A DNA stretch of 35,560 bases, from the NCBI GenBank assembly GCA_020725525.1, contig DYEX01000011.1:1-35560 (forward strand), in the 5' to 3' direction. Under the pieces are notes generated by a model. That model did not search any database and had not been told where the DNA came from. It saw only the letters and a list, made by a program, of their open reading frames with translations. This DNA is from Desulfovirgula sp. Lineage in GTDB: Bacteria; Bacillota; Desulfotomaculia; Desulfotomaculales; Desulfovirgulaceae. A program made the translations under genes and the position numbers. Shown piece after piece: positions 7,478-15,891 of this stretch (position 1 is the stretch's first letter; each line of letters starts with the position of its first letter).

Positions 7478-7996
7478 TCAAACAATTCCGCGTTCCTTCA
7501 GATAAGCGATGATCATCTCCACCGCCTCGTCGATGGTGTGCCGGCCGGTATCCACGGTGAATTCCGCCACCGCGTAGGCGTCTGCCCGGGCGGCCAGCAG
7601 TTCTTTGATCCGGGTCAGGATGTCCCCCGGGCCGTTTAGCAGGGGCCGGTTACGCTTGCGCTTCACCCGCCGGTAAATTACCCCGGGGTCGGCCACCAGG
7701 CCGATGAGCACGCCGTTTTGCTGCAGTGCCCGCACATTTTCGGGGTTCAGCACCACCCCGCCCCCGGTGGCCACCACCAGGTTTTCCCTGGCGGCTACCT
7801 TCTTCACCACCAGGGCCTCCTCCGAACGGAAACGGATCTCTCCCTCCCGGGCAAAAATCTGGGGAATGGTTTTGCCGGTGACCCGCTCTATCTCCTCGTC
7901 GGTATCCACAAATTCCCGCCCCAGGCGGGCGGCCAGGCGCCGGCCGACGGCACTTTTCCCCGTACCCATAAAACCGATCAGGACAATATTTTTCAT
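7478..7996 (-). CDS. aroK: Shikimate kinase AroK
   Basis: 172 aa. Phosphorylates shikimate at the 3-OH with ATP. N-terminal P-loop GFMGTGKSAVG (about 8-18), the shikimate-contacting DTDEEIE (about 32-38), GEIRFRSEEA with the substrate Arg, GGGVVLNP, and the LID region RVKRKRNRPLL. ATG 7996 is chosen because GGAGAGGAA precedes it and the P-loop then stands at the expected distance; a longer frame to 8062 would add an unrelated leader overlapping aroC. 54 bp before aroB, 37 bp after aroC. Confidence 0.96.
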   Translation of the reverse strand: MKNIVLIGFMGTGKSAVGRRLAARLGREFVDTDEEIERVTGKTIPQIFAREGEIRFRSEEALVVKKVAARENLVVATGGGVVLNPENVRALQQNGVLIGLVADPGVIYRRVKRKRNRPLLNGPGDILTRIKELLAARADAYAVAEFTVDTGRHTIDEAVEMIIAYLKERGIV

Positions 7997-8033
7997 TTCC
8001 TCTCCACCGCCACACTCCCGTCCTGCCGAAAAA

Positions 8034-9308
8034 TCACCATATCCTGCTCTTGAGATAATCAAGATATTGCTGGTAATTTGCTTTCATTTCCTGCAGGGTG
8101 TCGCCGCCAAATTTCTCCACGCAGGCCGCCGCCAGCTCCCAGGCCACCACCGCCTCGCCCACCACGCAGGCGGCCGGTACGGCACAGACATCGGAGCGTT
8201 CCACCGAGGCAGTGAAGGGTTCTTTTGAAATCAGATCCACGCTGCGTAAAGGTTTATATAAGGTGGGGATGGGTTTCATGGCCGCCCGCACGATCAGGGG
8301 CTCACCGTTGGTCACGCCCCCCTCCAGGCCGCCGGCCCGGTTGGTGCGGCGGTAAAAACCCCTCTCCCGGCTGTAAAATATCTCATCGTGCACCTGCGAA
8401 CCGGGCAGGGCGGCACCGGCAAAACCCAGCCCGATCTCGACCCCTTTGATGGCCTGAATGCTCATCAGCGCGCCGGCCAGGCGCCCGTCCAGGCGGCGGT
8501 CCCAGTGTGCATAGCTGCCAAGGCCGGGAGGCAGGCCGTAAACCCTGATCTCAAAGACACCCCCCAGGGAGTCCCCGGCTTCCCGGGCCCGGTCGATTTC
8601 ACGCATCATCGCCTCTGCCGTCTCCCGGTGGAGGCAGTAAACGGGGGAAGCATCCAGAATCTCCCGCAGCCGGCGCAGGTCCACGCCCGGGGACCCGCCC
8701 GGCCGGCCGGGCCCGCATCCACCCTCTTCCTCCGCTTCATCCGGCCCATTACCGGCCCCACCCGGAGGAGTGGGCGGCATTTCCCGGATTAAGTCCAGTT
8801 CCGGTGCCGCTACCGGCCCGATGCGCACCACATGACCGATGATCTCTATGCCCAGTTCCTCCAGAAGACGGCGGGCCACACTGCCGGCGGCCACCCGGGC
8901 AGCCGTCTCCCGGGCGCTGGCCCGTTCCAGCACGTTGCGGATATCCCGGTGACCGTATTTTAAAGCCCCGGCCAGGTCGGCGTGGCCCGGCCTGGGCCTG
9001 GTGACCACCCGCAGGTCGAGCCGGGCAGCAGCGCCGGGATCCATGATCTCCTGCCAGCTGGCCCAGTCCCGGTTTTCGATATACAGGGCCAGGGGGCTGC
9101 CCAGGGTGAAACCACCCCTGACCCCGGCCAGAAAACGCACCCGGTCCTGCTCGATCCGCATGCGGCCGCCCCGGCCGTAGCCGCCCTGCCGGCGGGCCAG
9201 CTGCCGGTTTACATAATCTTCCGGCAGGGCCAGCCCGGCGGGTAACCCTTCAATGATGGCCGTTAAAGCAGGGCCATGTGATTCTCCGGCAGTTAAATAG
9301 CGCAACAT
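8034..9308 (-). CDS. aroC: Chorismate synthase AroC with a hydrophilic insert
   Basis: 424 aa, about 30 more than the usual 390 of Firmicute chorismate synthases. Converts EPSP to chorismate with reduced FMN. Family motifs: [18 protein letters not shown] at the N-terminus, [22 protein letters not shown] with the catalytic His (about 104-124), [18 protein letters not shown], and the C-terminal [20 protein letters not shown]. The extra length is a Gly/Pro/Glu-rich segment at residues 178-208 (bases 8777-8685), between the Rossmann-like half and the conserved [12 protein letters not shown], probably a surface loop. ATG 9308 has AAGGGGGAA upstream. Confidence 0.96.
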   Translation of the reverse strand: MLRYLTAGESHGPALTAIIEGLPAGLALPEDYVNRQLARRQGGYGRGGRMRIEQDRVRFLAGVRGGFTLGSPLALYIENRDWASWQEIMDPGAAARLDLRVVTRPRPGHADLAGALKYGHRDIRNVLERASARETAARVAAGSVARRLLEELGIEIIGHVVRIGPVAAPELDLIREMPPTPPGGAGNGPDEAEEEGGCGPGRPGGSPGVDLRRLREILDASPVYCLHRETAEAMMREIDRAREAGDSLGGVFEIRVYGLPPGLGSYAHWDRRLDGRLAGALMSIQAIKGVEIGLGFAGAALPGSQVHDEIFYSRERGFYRRTNRAGGLEGGVTNGEPLIVRAAMKPIPTLYKPLRSVDLISKEPFTASVERSDVCAVPAACVVGEAVVAWELAAACVEKFGGDTLQEMKANYQQYLDYLKSRIW

Positions 9309-9393
9309 GCGGATCGTTCCCCCTTATTTCAACAAACTCTTCTGCAGGTCATCCACCCGGGGTGGTGGGCGCTCTTACGTGCCGCGAGCAGGA

Positions 9394-10350
9394 TCAAAAA
9401 GGCAGCGCCCGGCGCATTACTTCCACCGGGGCCTCCTCCCCGGTCCACAGTTCAAAGGCCAGTACCCCCTGGTACAGCAGCATCCCCAGGCCGTTATATA
9501 CCCGGGCGCCGGAACGGGCGGCCCGTTCCATAAAGAGGGTGCGCGGCGGGTTGTAAACCAGATCCACCACCGCCTGTCCCGGCCGCAGGCAGTCAAAAGG
9601 GAAATCCGGGCAGGTGTCTTCCCGGGGGTGCATGCCCAGCGGCGTGGTTTGAACGACCAGATCCGCCAGGGCAACCAGTTCTTTGATATTGCCGTTATTT
9701 GTATCCAGAACGAAAGTGCCCTCTCCCTCTTCAGGATCATGGCCGCCCGGCGGCTTCCTCTCGAGTCGTTCAGGCAAAACCCGGTCATCTTTCGCCGGCC
9801 AGGGTACGGCCCATGCCCGGGCGGGTGTCTCCTCGTTAATCAGGGCGGCCAGTTCTGCCGCCCGGGAAAGGGTGCGGTTGGCCACCAGCACCTGCTTAAC
9901 CCCGGCCAGGGCCAGGTGGACGGCCACCGCCCTGGCCGCGCCCCCGGCTCCCAGGAGCAGTACCCGTTTGCCGGCAGGATTAAACCCGGCGTCATCAGTC
10001 AGAAAGCGCACAAAACCGGCCCCGTCGGTATTGTGTCCCACCAGGTACCCGTCCCGGTGAACAATGGTGTTCACCGCCCCGGCCAGCCGGGCCCCGGCGG
10101 TCAACTCGTCAAGATATGGTATAACCTTTTCTTTATGGGGCACGGTCACATTGACCCCGGCCAGGTTCAGCGCCCGGATCCCGGCCACCGCCCTTTCCAG
10201 CTCCCGGGGGTGCACGGCGAAGGCCACGTAGACAAAATCCAGGCCCAGATGCCTGAAGGCCGCATTGTGCATGGCCGGCGAAAAGGAATGTTCCACCGGA
10301 AAGCCGAAAAGGCCGCAAACCCTGGTGCGACCGCTAATCAGTTCGCCCAT
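9394..10350 (-). CDS. aroE: Shikimate dehydrogenase AroE with a hydrophilic insert
   Basis: 318 aa; typical AroE has about 280. Reduces 3-dehydroshikimate with NADPH. Shikimate contacts HSFSPAMHN (21-29), catalytic Lys in NVTVPHKEKV (about 67-76), Asp in HNTDGAGF (about 106-113), glycine-rich GAGGAARAVA (134-143) and NRT (158-160). After the NADP domain begins, about 36 charged residues (184-219; bases 9801-9694, with PPGGHDPEEGEG) interrupt the fold before ADLVVQTTPLGMHP. ATG 10350 is chosen for AGGTGG five bases upstream; GTG 10359 lacks a spaced site. yqeG-aroE adjacency is as in Bacillus. Confidence 0.95.
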   Translation of the reverse strand: MGELISGRTRVCGLFGFPVEHSFSPAMHNAAFRHLGLDFVYVAFAVHPRELERAVAGIRALNLAGVNVTVPHKEKVIPYLDELTAGARLAGAVNTIVHRDGYLVGHNTDGAGFVRFLTDDAGFNPAGKRVLLLGAGGAARAVAVHLALAGVKQVLVANRTLSRAAELAALINEETPARAWAVPWPAKDDRVLPERLERKPPGGHDPEEGEGTFVLDTNNGNIKELVALADLVVQTTPLGMHPREDTCPDFPFDCLRPGQAVVDLVYNPPRTLFMERAARSGARVYNGLGMLLYQGVLAFELWTGEEAPVEVMRRALPF

Positions 10351-10385
10351 GGGGACCACCTGTCCTGAAATAGTACTCGCCTGGG

Positions 10386-10408
10386 GTTTGCACGTGCTTG
10401 CTCCGTTC
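10386..10408. repeat. Dispersed repeat fragment, copy C
   Basis: 23 bases (starting GTTTGCACG, ending GCTCCGTTC) match 27392-27414 with two C/T differences. Lies in the 78-bp gap between yqeG and aroE, followed by an A/T-rich stretch. Confidence 0.6.
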
Positions 10409-10428
10409 GGGTATCTATTTTTTAGTAG

Positions 10429-10950
10429 CTAGCGGGCCAGCGTGCCACCCGGCTTTTGTCGATTCAAACGGCAAAGAATTAATTTTTCCAGCCGGCGGCT
10501 GAAGAGCCGTGTGGCCCAGAATTCACGACCGGGAAGGGGAGCCACCAGGATGGTATAGAGGCCCAAACGGTTGCCGCCCAGCACATCGGTAAAAATCTGG
10601 TCACCAATGAAGGCAGTCTGGTCGGGGGCCACCCCGAGCAATTTCATGGCTTGAATGAAAGGACGCCTGGCGGGCTTAACCGCCCGGTAAACCGCCGGTA
10701 TGGCCAGGCTTGATGCCAGCGTTTGAACCCGCGCCGGGGAATTATTTGACACAATACAAAGCTTGAACCCGTGTTTTTTGGCCTTCTTTATCCACTGCAC
10801 TATCTCGCCGGGACAACAATCCTGATCTCTGGGAACAATGGTGTTGTCCAGATCCAGAAGAATGGCGCAAATACCCTTTTTTTGCAGTTCAGCCAGGTCG
10901 ATATCGAAAAGTTTAGCCACATACAGCTTGGGGTAAAGCAGCTTGAACAT
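10429..10950 (-). CDS. yqeG: YqeG-family HAD phosphatase
   Basis: 173 aa. HAD superfamily motif I DLDNTIVP (about 31-38) with the nucleophile and acid aspartates, motif II VSNNSP, a Lys in AVKPARRPF for motif III, and motif IV FIGDQIFTDVLGGN. This is the YqeG / phosphatidylglycerophosphatase-like group (TIGR01668); members related to yeast Gep4 act on PGP, but the bacterial substrate is unsettled. ATG 10950 has GAGGAGAA upstream; the longer frame to 11007 only overlaps the end of mobA. Placed 22 bp after mobA and ahead of aroE. Confidence 0.9.
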   Translation of the reverse strand: MFKLLYPKLYVAKLFDIDLAELQKKGICAILLDLDNTIVPRDQDCCPGEIVQWIKKAKKHGFKLCIVSNNSPARVQTLASSLAIPAVYRAVKPARRPFIQAMKLLGVAPDQTAFIGDQIFTDVLGGNRLGLYTILVAPLPGREFWATRLFSRRLEKLILCRLNRQKPGGTLAR

Positions 10951-10972
10951 TCTGTTCTCCTCTACATAAAGG

Positions 10973-11656
10973 CTAATCCAGCAGTTGCAATGCATTCTCC
11001 AGATCACGGGGTGTATTAATATTCATAAACACTTTATCAACGCCGGCAAAATCCGACAAGTCCCCGCGCTCAATATATTTTACCCGCACGGCGGAAAAAA
11101 AGTCCACTACCCTCGCCCGCAAACCCTTGCGTAAAATCGACTCGACAGGCTCAAGGCAACCCCTGCCGTAAACGGCAAAAAGGGGCTCCAGGTAAGGGCC
11201 GTCCCGCACCACCACCACATCATACCCCGGTGCCTGGCGGGCCAGGTAAAGGGCCAGTTTGGGATCGACAAAGGGCATATCACAGGCCACCACAAATATG
11301 TAGGGGGTGGCGACGGCTGACAGGGCGGCATGAATGCCGGACAGCGGCCCCCGGCCGGGGTAAACGTCCCTGATGACCGGCAGGCCCAGGTAATTATAGC
11401 TGGCGGGGTCGTTACTGACCAGGATCACCCGGGGAAAGGCTTCCCGCACCCGGGCCACGACCCGGTCCAGCAACCTTTCCCGGCCGAAGGGAAGCAGCGC
11501 CTTGTTGGCACCCATGCGGTTGCTGCCCCCACCCACCAGGACTACCCCCGTAACCGTTCCGGCATAACAGCGATCACCGCCCACGGCCGGCATGCTGCAT
11601 TCAGACGGGGGACCGGCAGGTCCCACCCCTTCCCCATGCTTCATTCTCATCCCCAT
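10973..11656 (-). CDS. mobA: Molybdenum cofactor guanylyltransferase MobA
   Basis: 227 aa. Adds GMP from GTP to Mo-molybdopterin to form the guanine dinucleotide cofactor used by formate dehydrogenase and DMSO-reductase-type enzymes. Signature VLVGGGSNRMGANKALLPFG (about 38-57), the GTP-sensing RDVYPGRGPLSGIHAAL, and metal-binding VVACDMPFVDP. The first 35 residues are outside the usual domain, so one of the later in-frame starts is possible; ATG 11656 has only GGGAAA. 12 bp after cobK. The AOR nearby binds molybdopterin without nucleotide, so MobA probably serves another enzyme. Confidence 0.9.
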   Translation of the reverse strand: MGMRMKHGEGVGPAGPPSECSMPAVGGDRCYAGTVTGVVLVGGGSNRMGANKALLPFGRERLLDRVVARVREAFPRVILVSNDPASYNYLGLPVIRDVYPGRGPLSGIHAALSAVATPYIFVVACDMPFVDPKLALYLARQAPGYDVVVVRDGPYLEPLFAVYGRGCLEPVESILRKGLRARVVDFFSAVRVKYIERGDLSDFAGVDKVFMNINTPRDLENALQLLD

Positions 11657-11668
11657 TTCCCGGTCAGG

Positions 11669-12433
11669 CTATCCCAGATACCGCTGTACCAGACGGAGTA
11701 CCTGGTCGTATGTATAAACCATATTATTTTCCGCCGGTGGTGTGCGCTTGATGATTACCACCGGCAGCCTTAAGGCCAGGGCGGCCTTGATTTTGGTGTC
11801 GGTGGTGCTGCCGCTATCCCTGGTTACAATGACATCCGCCCTGTAGGCCTGAAAAATGGCCCGGTTAAAACGGGTGGAAAAAGGTCCCTGCAGGGCCACG
11901 ATATCCCGGGGCAAAAAGCCTAAATCCTGGCATTTTTTTATTATGCGATGGTCCGGCAGTACCCTGACCACCAGCCGTTTTCCCTTCATGACCGGAGAAC
12001 GCACAAAAAGTTCCAAATTATTGCTGCCGGTAGTGAGAAAAATAGTATCTCCAAGCCGGGCGGCTGCATGTACCGCTTCATTCCAGGAATCCACGGGGTG
12101 AATAAGCGGATCATCCGGCAGGGTGGTTTCCTCACGCTGATAACGGACATATGGCACCTGCAAATTACTGCAGGCCGCCCGGGCCAGCTCGGACAGAGGG
12201 CCCGGGAAAGGGTGGGTGGCGTCCACCACCAGGCGAATACCGCGCTGCTTCATCTGCCCGGCCAGATCAGCCACACTTTCCGGGGCCGGCAACACCTCCA
12301 CCGCCCCACCCATACCGGCCAGGGTACCCCCATAGGCTGTCAGGGCGGTAGCCAGTACCGGATAACCACCGGCGCTGATTAAAGACATTAATTCCCGCGC
12401 TTCCCTGGTCCCATAAAGAACTAAAATCATCAT
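11669..12433 (-). CDS. cobK: Precorrin-6A / cobalt-precorrin-6A reductase (CobK/CbiJ)
   Basis: 254 aa. NAD(P)H-dependent reductase of corrin-ring synthesis. N-terminal MMILVLYGTREARELM dinucleotide fold, DATHPFPGPLSELARAAC (about 85-102) with the family's D-A-T-H-P-F motif, LTTGSNNLELF, and the C-terminal VTRDSGSTTDTKIKAALALRLPVV. ATG 12433 follows GGAGTGAGT; a frame to 12511 would add 26 unmatched residues. No other cobalamin gene is nearby and no cobalamin riboswitch is visible, so it is an isolated member of the pathway. Transcribed divergently from sigK. Confidence 0.93.
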   Translation of the reverse strand: MMILVLYGTREARELMSLISAGGYPVLATALTAYGGTLAGMGGAVEVLPAPESVADLAGQMKQRGIRLVVDATHPFPGPLSELARAACSNLQVPYVRYQREETTLPDDPLIHPVDSWNEAVHAAARLGDTIFLTTGSNNLELFVRSPVMKGKRLVVRVLPDHRIIKKCQDLGFLPRDIVALQGPFSTRFNRAIFQAYRADVIVTRDSGSTTDTKIKAALALRLPVVIIKRTPPAENNMVYTYDQVLRLVQRYLG

Positions 12434-12786
12434 ACTCACTCCAGGAACATACTTCGACCTGAGATTCACCAAGTCCTGCTGGTGCACCGGCGAAATCCTC
12501 CGGACAGGCACAGTAAATTCGACTGTTCCATAATATTATCTACTGATGTAAGTATTCAGCGAACCCGGTTGGGTGCGGCCCAGCACTCACCCAAATATGA
12601 CTCTGCTTCCGGTGTTTCAGGTTTAATTGACAAATCAGGTGCCGGGAAGAGTTTATATCCCAGTGAGTGCCGGGTCCTCACTCTCTCCAGTGCTTCGCGC
12701 CGACAGCACCGCACCCTAGTCAGTGCGGTTTTGCTGAACATTCACCTACTGATTACCCGGTGCAGCCGGTTCTGGGGGGATGGCGC
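12434..12786. other. 353-bp divergent intergenic region with imperfect inverted repeat (repeat copy A)
   Basis: Lies between cobK (minus) and sigK (plus). CCAGCACTCACCC at 12580-12592 and GTGAGTGCCGGG at 12663-12674 form an imperfect inverted repeat. It uses the same core as the element at 27393-27538, and GAACCCGGTT at 12561-12570 is also shared with it. No confident promoter for sigK was identified; CATAATATTA at 12530 only loosely recalls sporulation -10 boxes. The tail carries the sigK ribosome binding site. Confidence 0.55.
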
Positions 12787-13500
12787 GTGTTTTCCGGCCT
12801 CTGGGCTTTGCTCTGCCTGTCCCTGGTCAACGGTTTACTGCTCCTGGTTTCCTATATGGCCAGTAACATTTTCCCACAGCCGTTGTCCGAGGAAGAAGAA
12901 GCACACTACTTAAACCTGGCTGCCCGGGGAAACGAAAAGGCCCGGGCTGTTCTGGTTGAACACAACCTGCGCCTGGTGGCCCACATAGTGAAAAAATATG
13001 AAGGGACGGGAGAGGATGCAGATGATCTCATCTCCATCGGAACTATCGGTCTCATCAAAGCCATCAATTCTTTTGACCCCCAAAAAGGAGCACGCCTGGT
13101 CACCTATGCGGCCAGATGCATAGAAAATGAGATCCTCATGCATTTGAGACTGATCAAAAAAATACGCCAGGAGGTCTCTTTATACGATCCCGTCGGTGTA
13201 GACAAGGAAGGAAACGAAATTACGCTCATCGAAATCCTGGGCACCCACCCGGAAGTAGTAACCGAAATAGTTGAAAACCGGTTTGAACTAAAACACTTGC
13301 TGGAAAGAATTGGCCGGCTAAGCCCCCAGGAAAAAAAGGTTCTGACCCTGCGGTTTGGTTTAAGCAGCGGCGTCCGTGCAACTCAGCGGGAAGTCGCCCG
13401 GAAGCTGGGAATATCCAGGTCCTATGTGTCCCGTATTGAAAAGAGAGCCCTGTACAAGTTAACCCGGGAGTTGAAGAAAGAAAGCCCTCCTGCACCATAG
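12787..13500 (+). CDS. sigK: RNA polymerase sporulation sigma factor SigK (pro-sigma-K)
   Basis: 237 aa. Late mother-cell sigma factor. The first about 20 residues (FSGLWALLCLSLVNGLLLLVSY) form a hydrophobic pro-sequence like that of Bacillus pro-sigma-K, which the SpoIVFB protease removes. Region 2 contains EHNLRLVAHIVKKYEGTGED and DLISIGTIGLIKAINSF, then YAARCIENEILMHLR. Region 4 has TQREVARKLGISRSYVSRIEKRAL. GTG 12787 is chosen because GGGGGG stands eight bases upstream and it matches the pro-sigma-K N-terminus; an upstream ATG at 12667 would add unrelated sequence. The gene is whole, with no skin-type interruption. Plus strand, flanked by minus-strand genes on both sides. Confidence 0.96.
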   Translation: MFSGLWALLCLSLVNGLLLLVSYMASNIFPQPLSEEEEAHYLNLAARGNEKARAVLVEHNLRLVAHIVKKYEGTGEDADDLISIGTIGLIKAINSFDPQKGARLVTYAARCIENEILMHLRLIKKIRQEVSLYDPVGVDKEGNEITLIEILGTHPEVVTEIVENRFELKHLLERIGRLSPQEKKVLTLRFGLSSGVRATQREVARKLGISRSYVSRIEKRALYKLTRELKKESPPAP

Positions 13501-13521
13501 AAAATTTTCCGTAGGGGTCGT

Positions 13522-13549
13522 AAACCTTTACCCAAAACAGGTTTTTTTT
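13522..13549 (+). terminator. Intrinsic terminator of sigK
   Basis: AAACCT / AGGTTT stem with an 11-nt loop, directly followed by more T (eight T in all from 13542), 20 bp after the sigK stop and before the convergent AOR gene end. Confidence 0.7.
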
Positions 13550-13567
13550 GTTAATTCGCAATGGTTA

Positions 13568-15313
13568 TCAGTTCATCAGTTTCTCCAACGCCCGGCAGTA
13601 CCGGTTCAGGAGATCGTTCAAGGTTTGCTCACTCAGGTACCTGCCCATGGCGGGTGTTGCAAAAAGCCGGCGCGGGAAGCGTATTGACCGGTAATCAAAT
13701 CCCATTTCCCGCTTCAGCCGTACCTTCATCCTGAGAATTTCCCGGCCCAGCCGGCGCAAAGCCTCCCCATCAAAGTCCAGGCCGATGGACCGCAGCGCCC
13801 GGACGGTTGTAGCCTCATCGTAAACGCCGCGAGCAAAAAGGCAGATGCACAGGCTGTTTAGAACATTGCGCCAGCATTCTTCGGCCAGAAGGTGATCGAC
13901 TATCGCGTCGGGAGCAACCTCTCCTCCTGACCTCTGGTCGATCCCGTACCCATCGTTGCACAGGTGCGAGTGGCGGGCTCCAACAGCATGACCGAGAAGG
14001 TAACCGTAACCTGTATGATACCCTGCCATCTCGTGGCCGCCCAGCAGCAGCGCAAAATCCTCTCCCCCGTAACAGCGAACCGCAGCGGCAAGCCCCTGGG
14101 CCAGCGTCCTGTAAAAATCGTTGGGCTGGGCCACCAGGTTATTTACCGCCTTCAGATAAGCTTCCGTATTACCGAAGGCAAGGTCGACACCAGGTTCGCC
14201 CCGCGGCAGCAGGCCTTTTTGACGCGCCTCGGTCGCCCAGGCCAGCAGGACACCTGTGGAAATGGCATCCAGTCCCAGCAGTTCCACCTTTTCTATCAGT
14301 TTCAGGATATCGTCCATGTCACCGATACCCAGAAGGGAGCCCAGAGCGTATATGAGTTCGTAGTCGTAGGCAAGGGTGACTGACTCATACTCGTAATCCG
14401 GCGCAAACTGCCGTCGCAGCAGGGCGATGTGAATGCAGCCCACCGGGCAGCCGGTACAGGCAAGCTTCCGCATCAGTCTCTGGGCCGCGAAGGCTTCCCC
14501 ACTTATTGCCTCCGCGTTTTCAAAACTACTCGCCTGCAGGTTTCTGGTCGGCAGCGCACCCAGGCCGTTCAGCACGCTTACGTTTGCCGCCGTACCCAGA
14601 CCGTGGTACTTATACATGATGTCCGTACGGACGACGCGTTCGTAGATATCTTCATAGGCTTCCCGGTAGGCTTTGGGATATTTAATTGGATAGCTGAGTT
14701 CCCCGTTTACCACGACGGCTTTAAGATTTTTGCTGCCCAATACCGCACCGAGACCGAGCCGGCCGAAATGGCGAAAGGTATCTACATTTACGCACGCAAA
14801 AGCCACACCCCGTTCACCGGCGGGGCCGATACGGATAATGCTCCGGTGGCCCCGGCCCGGTTCCCACTCCCGCAGCAACCGGCCCGTGTCGTCCACCGAA
14901 AGCCCCCACAGCCCGCGCCCATCCTGAAACCGGACACCATCGGGGGAAAGAACAAGGTAGGCAGGCTTTGGCGCCCGCCCGGTAATTATAACCGCGTCAT
15001 ACCCTGCAAACCGCAGGGCGAATGCAAGGCGCATGCCGGCGTAACTCTCCCCCCATTCACCGGTCAGGGGAGAGCGGAAAACAGCCACCGTCTTGGTAGC
15101 CAGGGGAAAAACCGTGGTAAGGGGGCCTATGGCCAGGATAACCGGCTGGGAAGGATCCAAAGGCGGCAGTTTTGGATCAACCTTTTCGGCAAACAACCGG
15201 GTACCCACACCTATGCCCCCGAGGAATGTTGTGAGGTCAGGGCGTTCTTCTACAATATAATGTTGTTTTGTCAGGTCCACCTGCAACACGCGGATAGTTT
15301 GCCGATCAAGCAC
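13568..15313 (-). CDS. aor: Aldehyde:ferredoxin oxidoreductase (tungstopterin, AOR family)
   Basis: 581 aa, family length about 600. Oxidises aldehydes to acids, or reduces acids, with ferredoxin, using a W(Mo)-bis-pterin and one [4Fe-4S] cluster. The N-terminal domain (LGGIGVGTRL, the ATKTVAVFRSPLTGEWGESYAG pterin contact region, IRIGPAGE) is followed by cluster ligands C286-x2-C289-x3-C293, and the fourth near C489 (NSLCICLFARG). Also present: FGRLGLGAVLGSKNLKA. GTG 15313 follows GGAGGAGGCGGG and overlaps the ferredoxin stop by 8 nt, so the two are translationally coupled. Substrate unknown. Confidence 0.93.
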   Translation of the reverse strand: MLDRQTIRVLQVDLTKQHYIVEERPDLTTFLGGIGVGTRLFAEKVDPKLPPLDPSQPVILAIGPLTTVFPLATKTVAVFRSPLTGEWGESYAGMRLAFALRFAGYDAVIITGRAPKPAYLVLSPDGVRFQDGRGLWGLSVDDTGRLLREWEPGRGHRSIIRIGPAGERGVAFACVNVDTFRHFGRLGLGAVLGSKNLKAVVVNGELSYPIKYPKAYREAYEDIYERVVRTDIMYKYHGLGTAANVSVLNGLGALPTRNLQASSFENAEAISGEAFAAQRLMRKLACTGCPVGCIHIALLRRQFAPDYEYESVTLAYDYELIYALGSLLGIGDMDDILKLIEKVELLGLDAISTGVLLAWATEARQKGLLPRGEPGVDLAFGNTEAYLKAVNNLVAQPNDFYRTLAQGLAAAVRCYGGEDFALLLGGHEMAGYHTGYGYLLGHAVGARHSHLCNDGYGIDQRSGGEVAPDAIVDHLLAEECWRNVLNSLCICLFARGVYDEATTVRALRSIGLDFDGEALRRLGREILRMKVRLKREMGFDYRSIRFPRRLFATPAMGRYLSEQTLNDLLNRYCRALEKLMN

Positions 15314-15725
15314 CGTTACCCGCCTCCTCCACCATGGCCAGTACCTCATGGGGACAGAAACGGGCACAGGCGCCGCACTGTATGCACACAATCGGCCTGG
15401 ATTCTTCCTCGTCGAAGGTGATAACCCGCGCCACGCACCCCTCAGCGCACTGGCGACAACCGTTACATTTGCCGGAGATATAGGTCACGCCGCCACCTTT
15501 TCTGGGCAACAGTGCTCCGGTGGGACAAACAGCCGCACAGGGTGCGTCCCGGCAGCCGCGGCAAATATCTGCCTGCAACCGTGACTGCAGGCCGCCGCGG
15601 CTGCGAATCTGCACCGCACTCTTGCGGAGCGAAAAACTCTTGTGAACCACGCGGGCACAGGCCAGCATGCAGGAGTAGCAGGCTATACACCGGTTGATGT
15701 TTAAAACGGTTAAAACCCGAGCCAT
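15306..15725 (-). CDS. Four-cluster [4Fe-4S] ferredoxin-like partner of AOR
   Basis: 139 aa with sixteen cysteines in four ligand sets: C13/16/19/23, C55/58/63/67, C87/90/93/97 and C114/117/120/124. This is the DmsB/HycB-type electron-transfer subunit pattern with four [4Fe-4S] clusters. No signal peptide, so cytoplasmic. It overlaps the AOR gene by 8 nt and is probably its electron acceptor or the link to ferredoxin or a membrane complex. ATG 15725 (MARVLTV) has GGGGAG six bases upstream; the ATG two codons earlier is too close to that site. Confidence 0.92.
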   Translation of the reverse strand: MARVLTVLNINRCIACYSCMLACARVVHKSFSLRKSAVQIRSRGGLQSRLQADICRGCRDAPCAAVCPTGALLPRKGGGVTYISGKCNGCRQCAEGCVARVITFDEEESRPIVCIQCGACARFCPHEVLAMVEEAGNGA

Positions 15726-15766
15726 ACACATCTCCCCAAAAGTCGTTGTTGTGGTATAACAGCCAT

Positions 15767-15836
15767 AAGGGAAACCCCCTTAGGTTATTTTTTGTTGGCT
15801 ATAAAAAAGAATTTGCCAGAAAAGGAGGTTTCCCTT
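15767..15836. repeat. 15-bp inverted repeat with 40-nt spacer
   Basis: AAGGGAAACCCCCTT (15767-15781) and AAGGAGGTTTCCCTT (15822-15836) are inverted copies matching at 14 of 15 positions. They lie between the 58-aa gene and the ferredoxin gene, close to the latter's start. The spacer is A/T rich with runs of T and A. Could be a long-loop terminator, an operator pair, or a mobile-element remnant. Confidence 0.6.
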
Positions 15837-15891
15837 CTTATTTCTCATTCTTTTTCGCCGTTCCTTAGTTTTTCTTCTTGGGAAGCAATCT

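Noticed and set aside
12434-12560. Cobalamin riboswitch upstream of cobK
   Set aside because: No B12-box-like sequence or room for the large aptamer was found.
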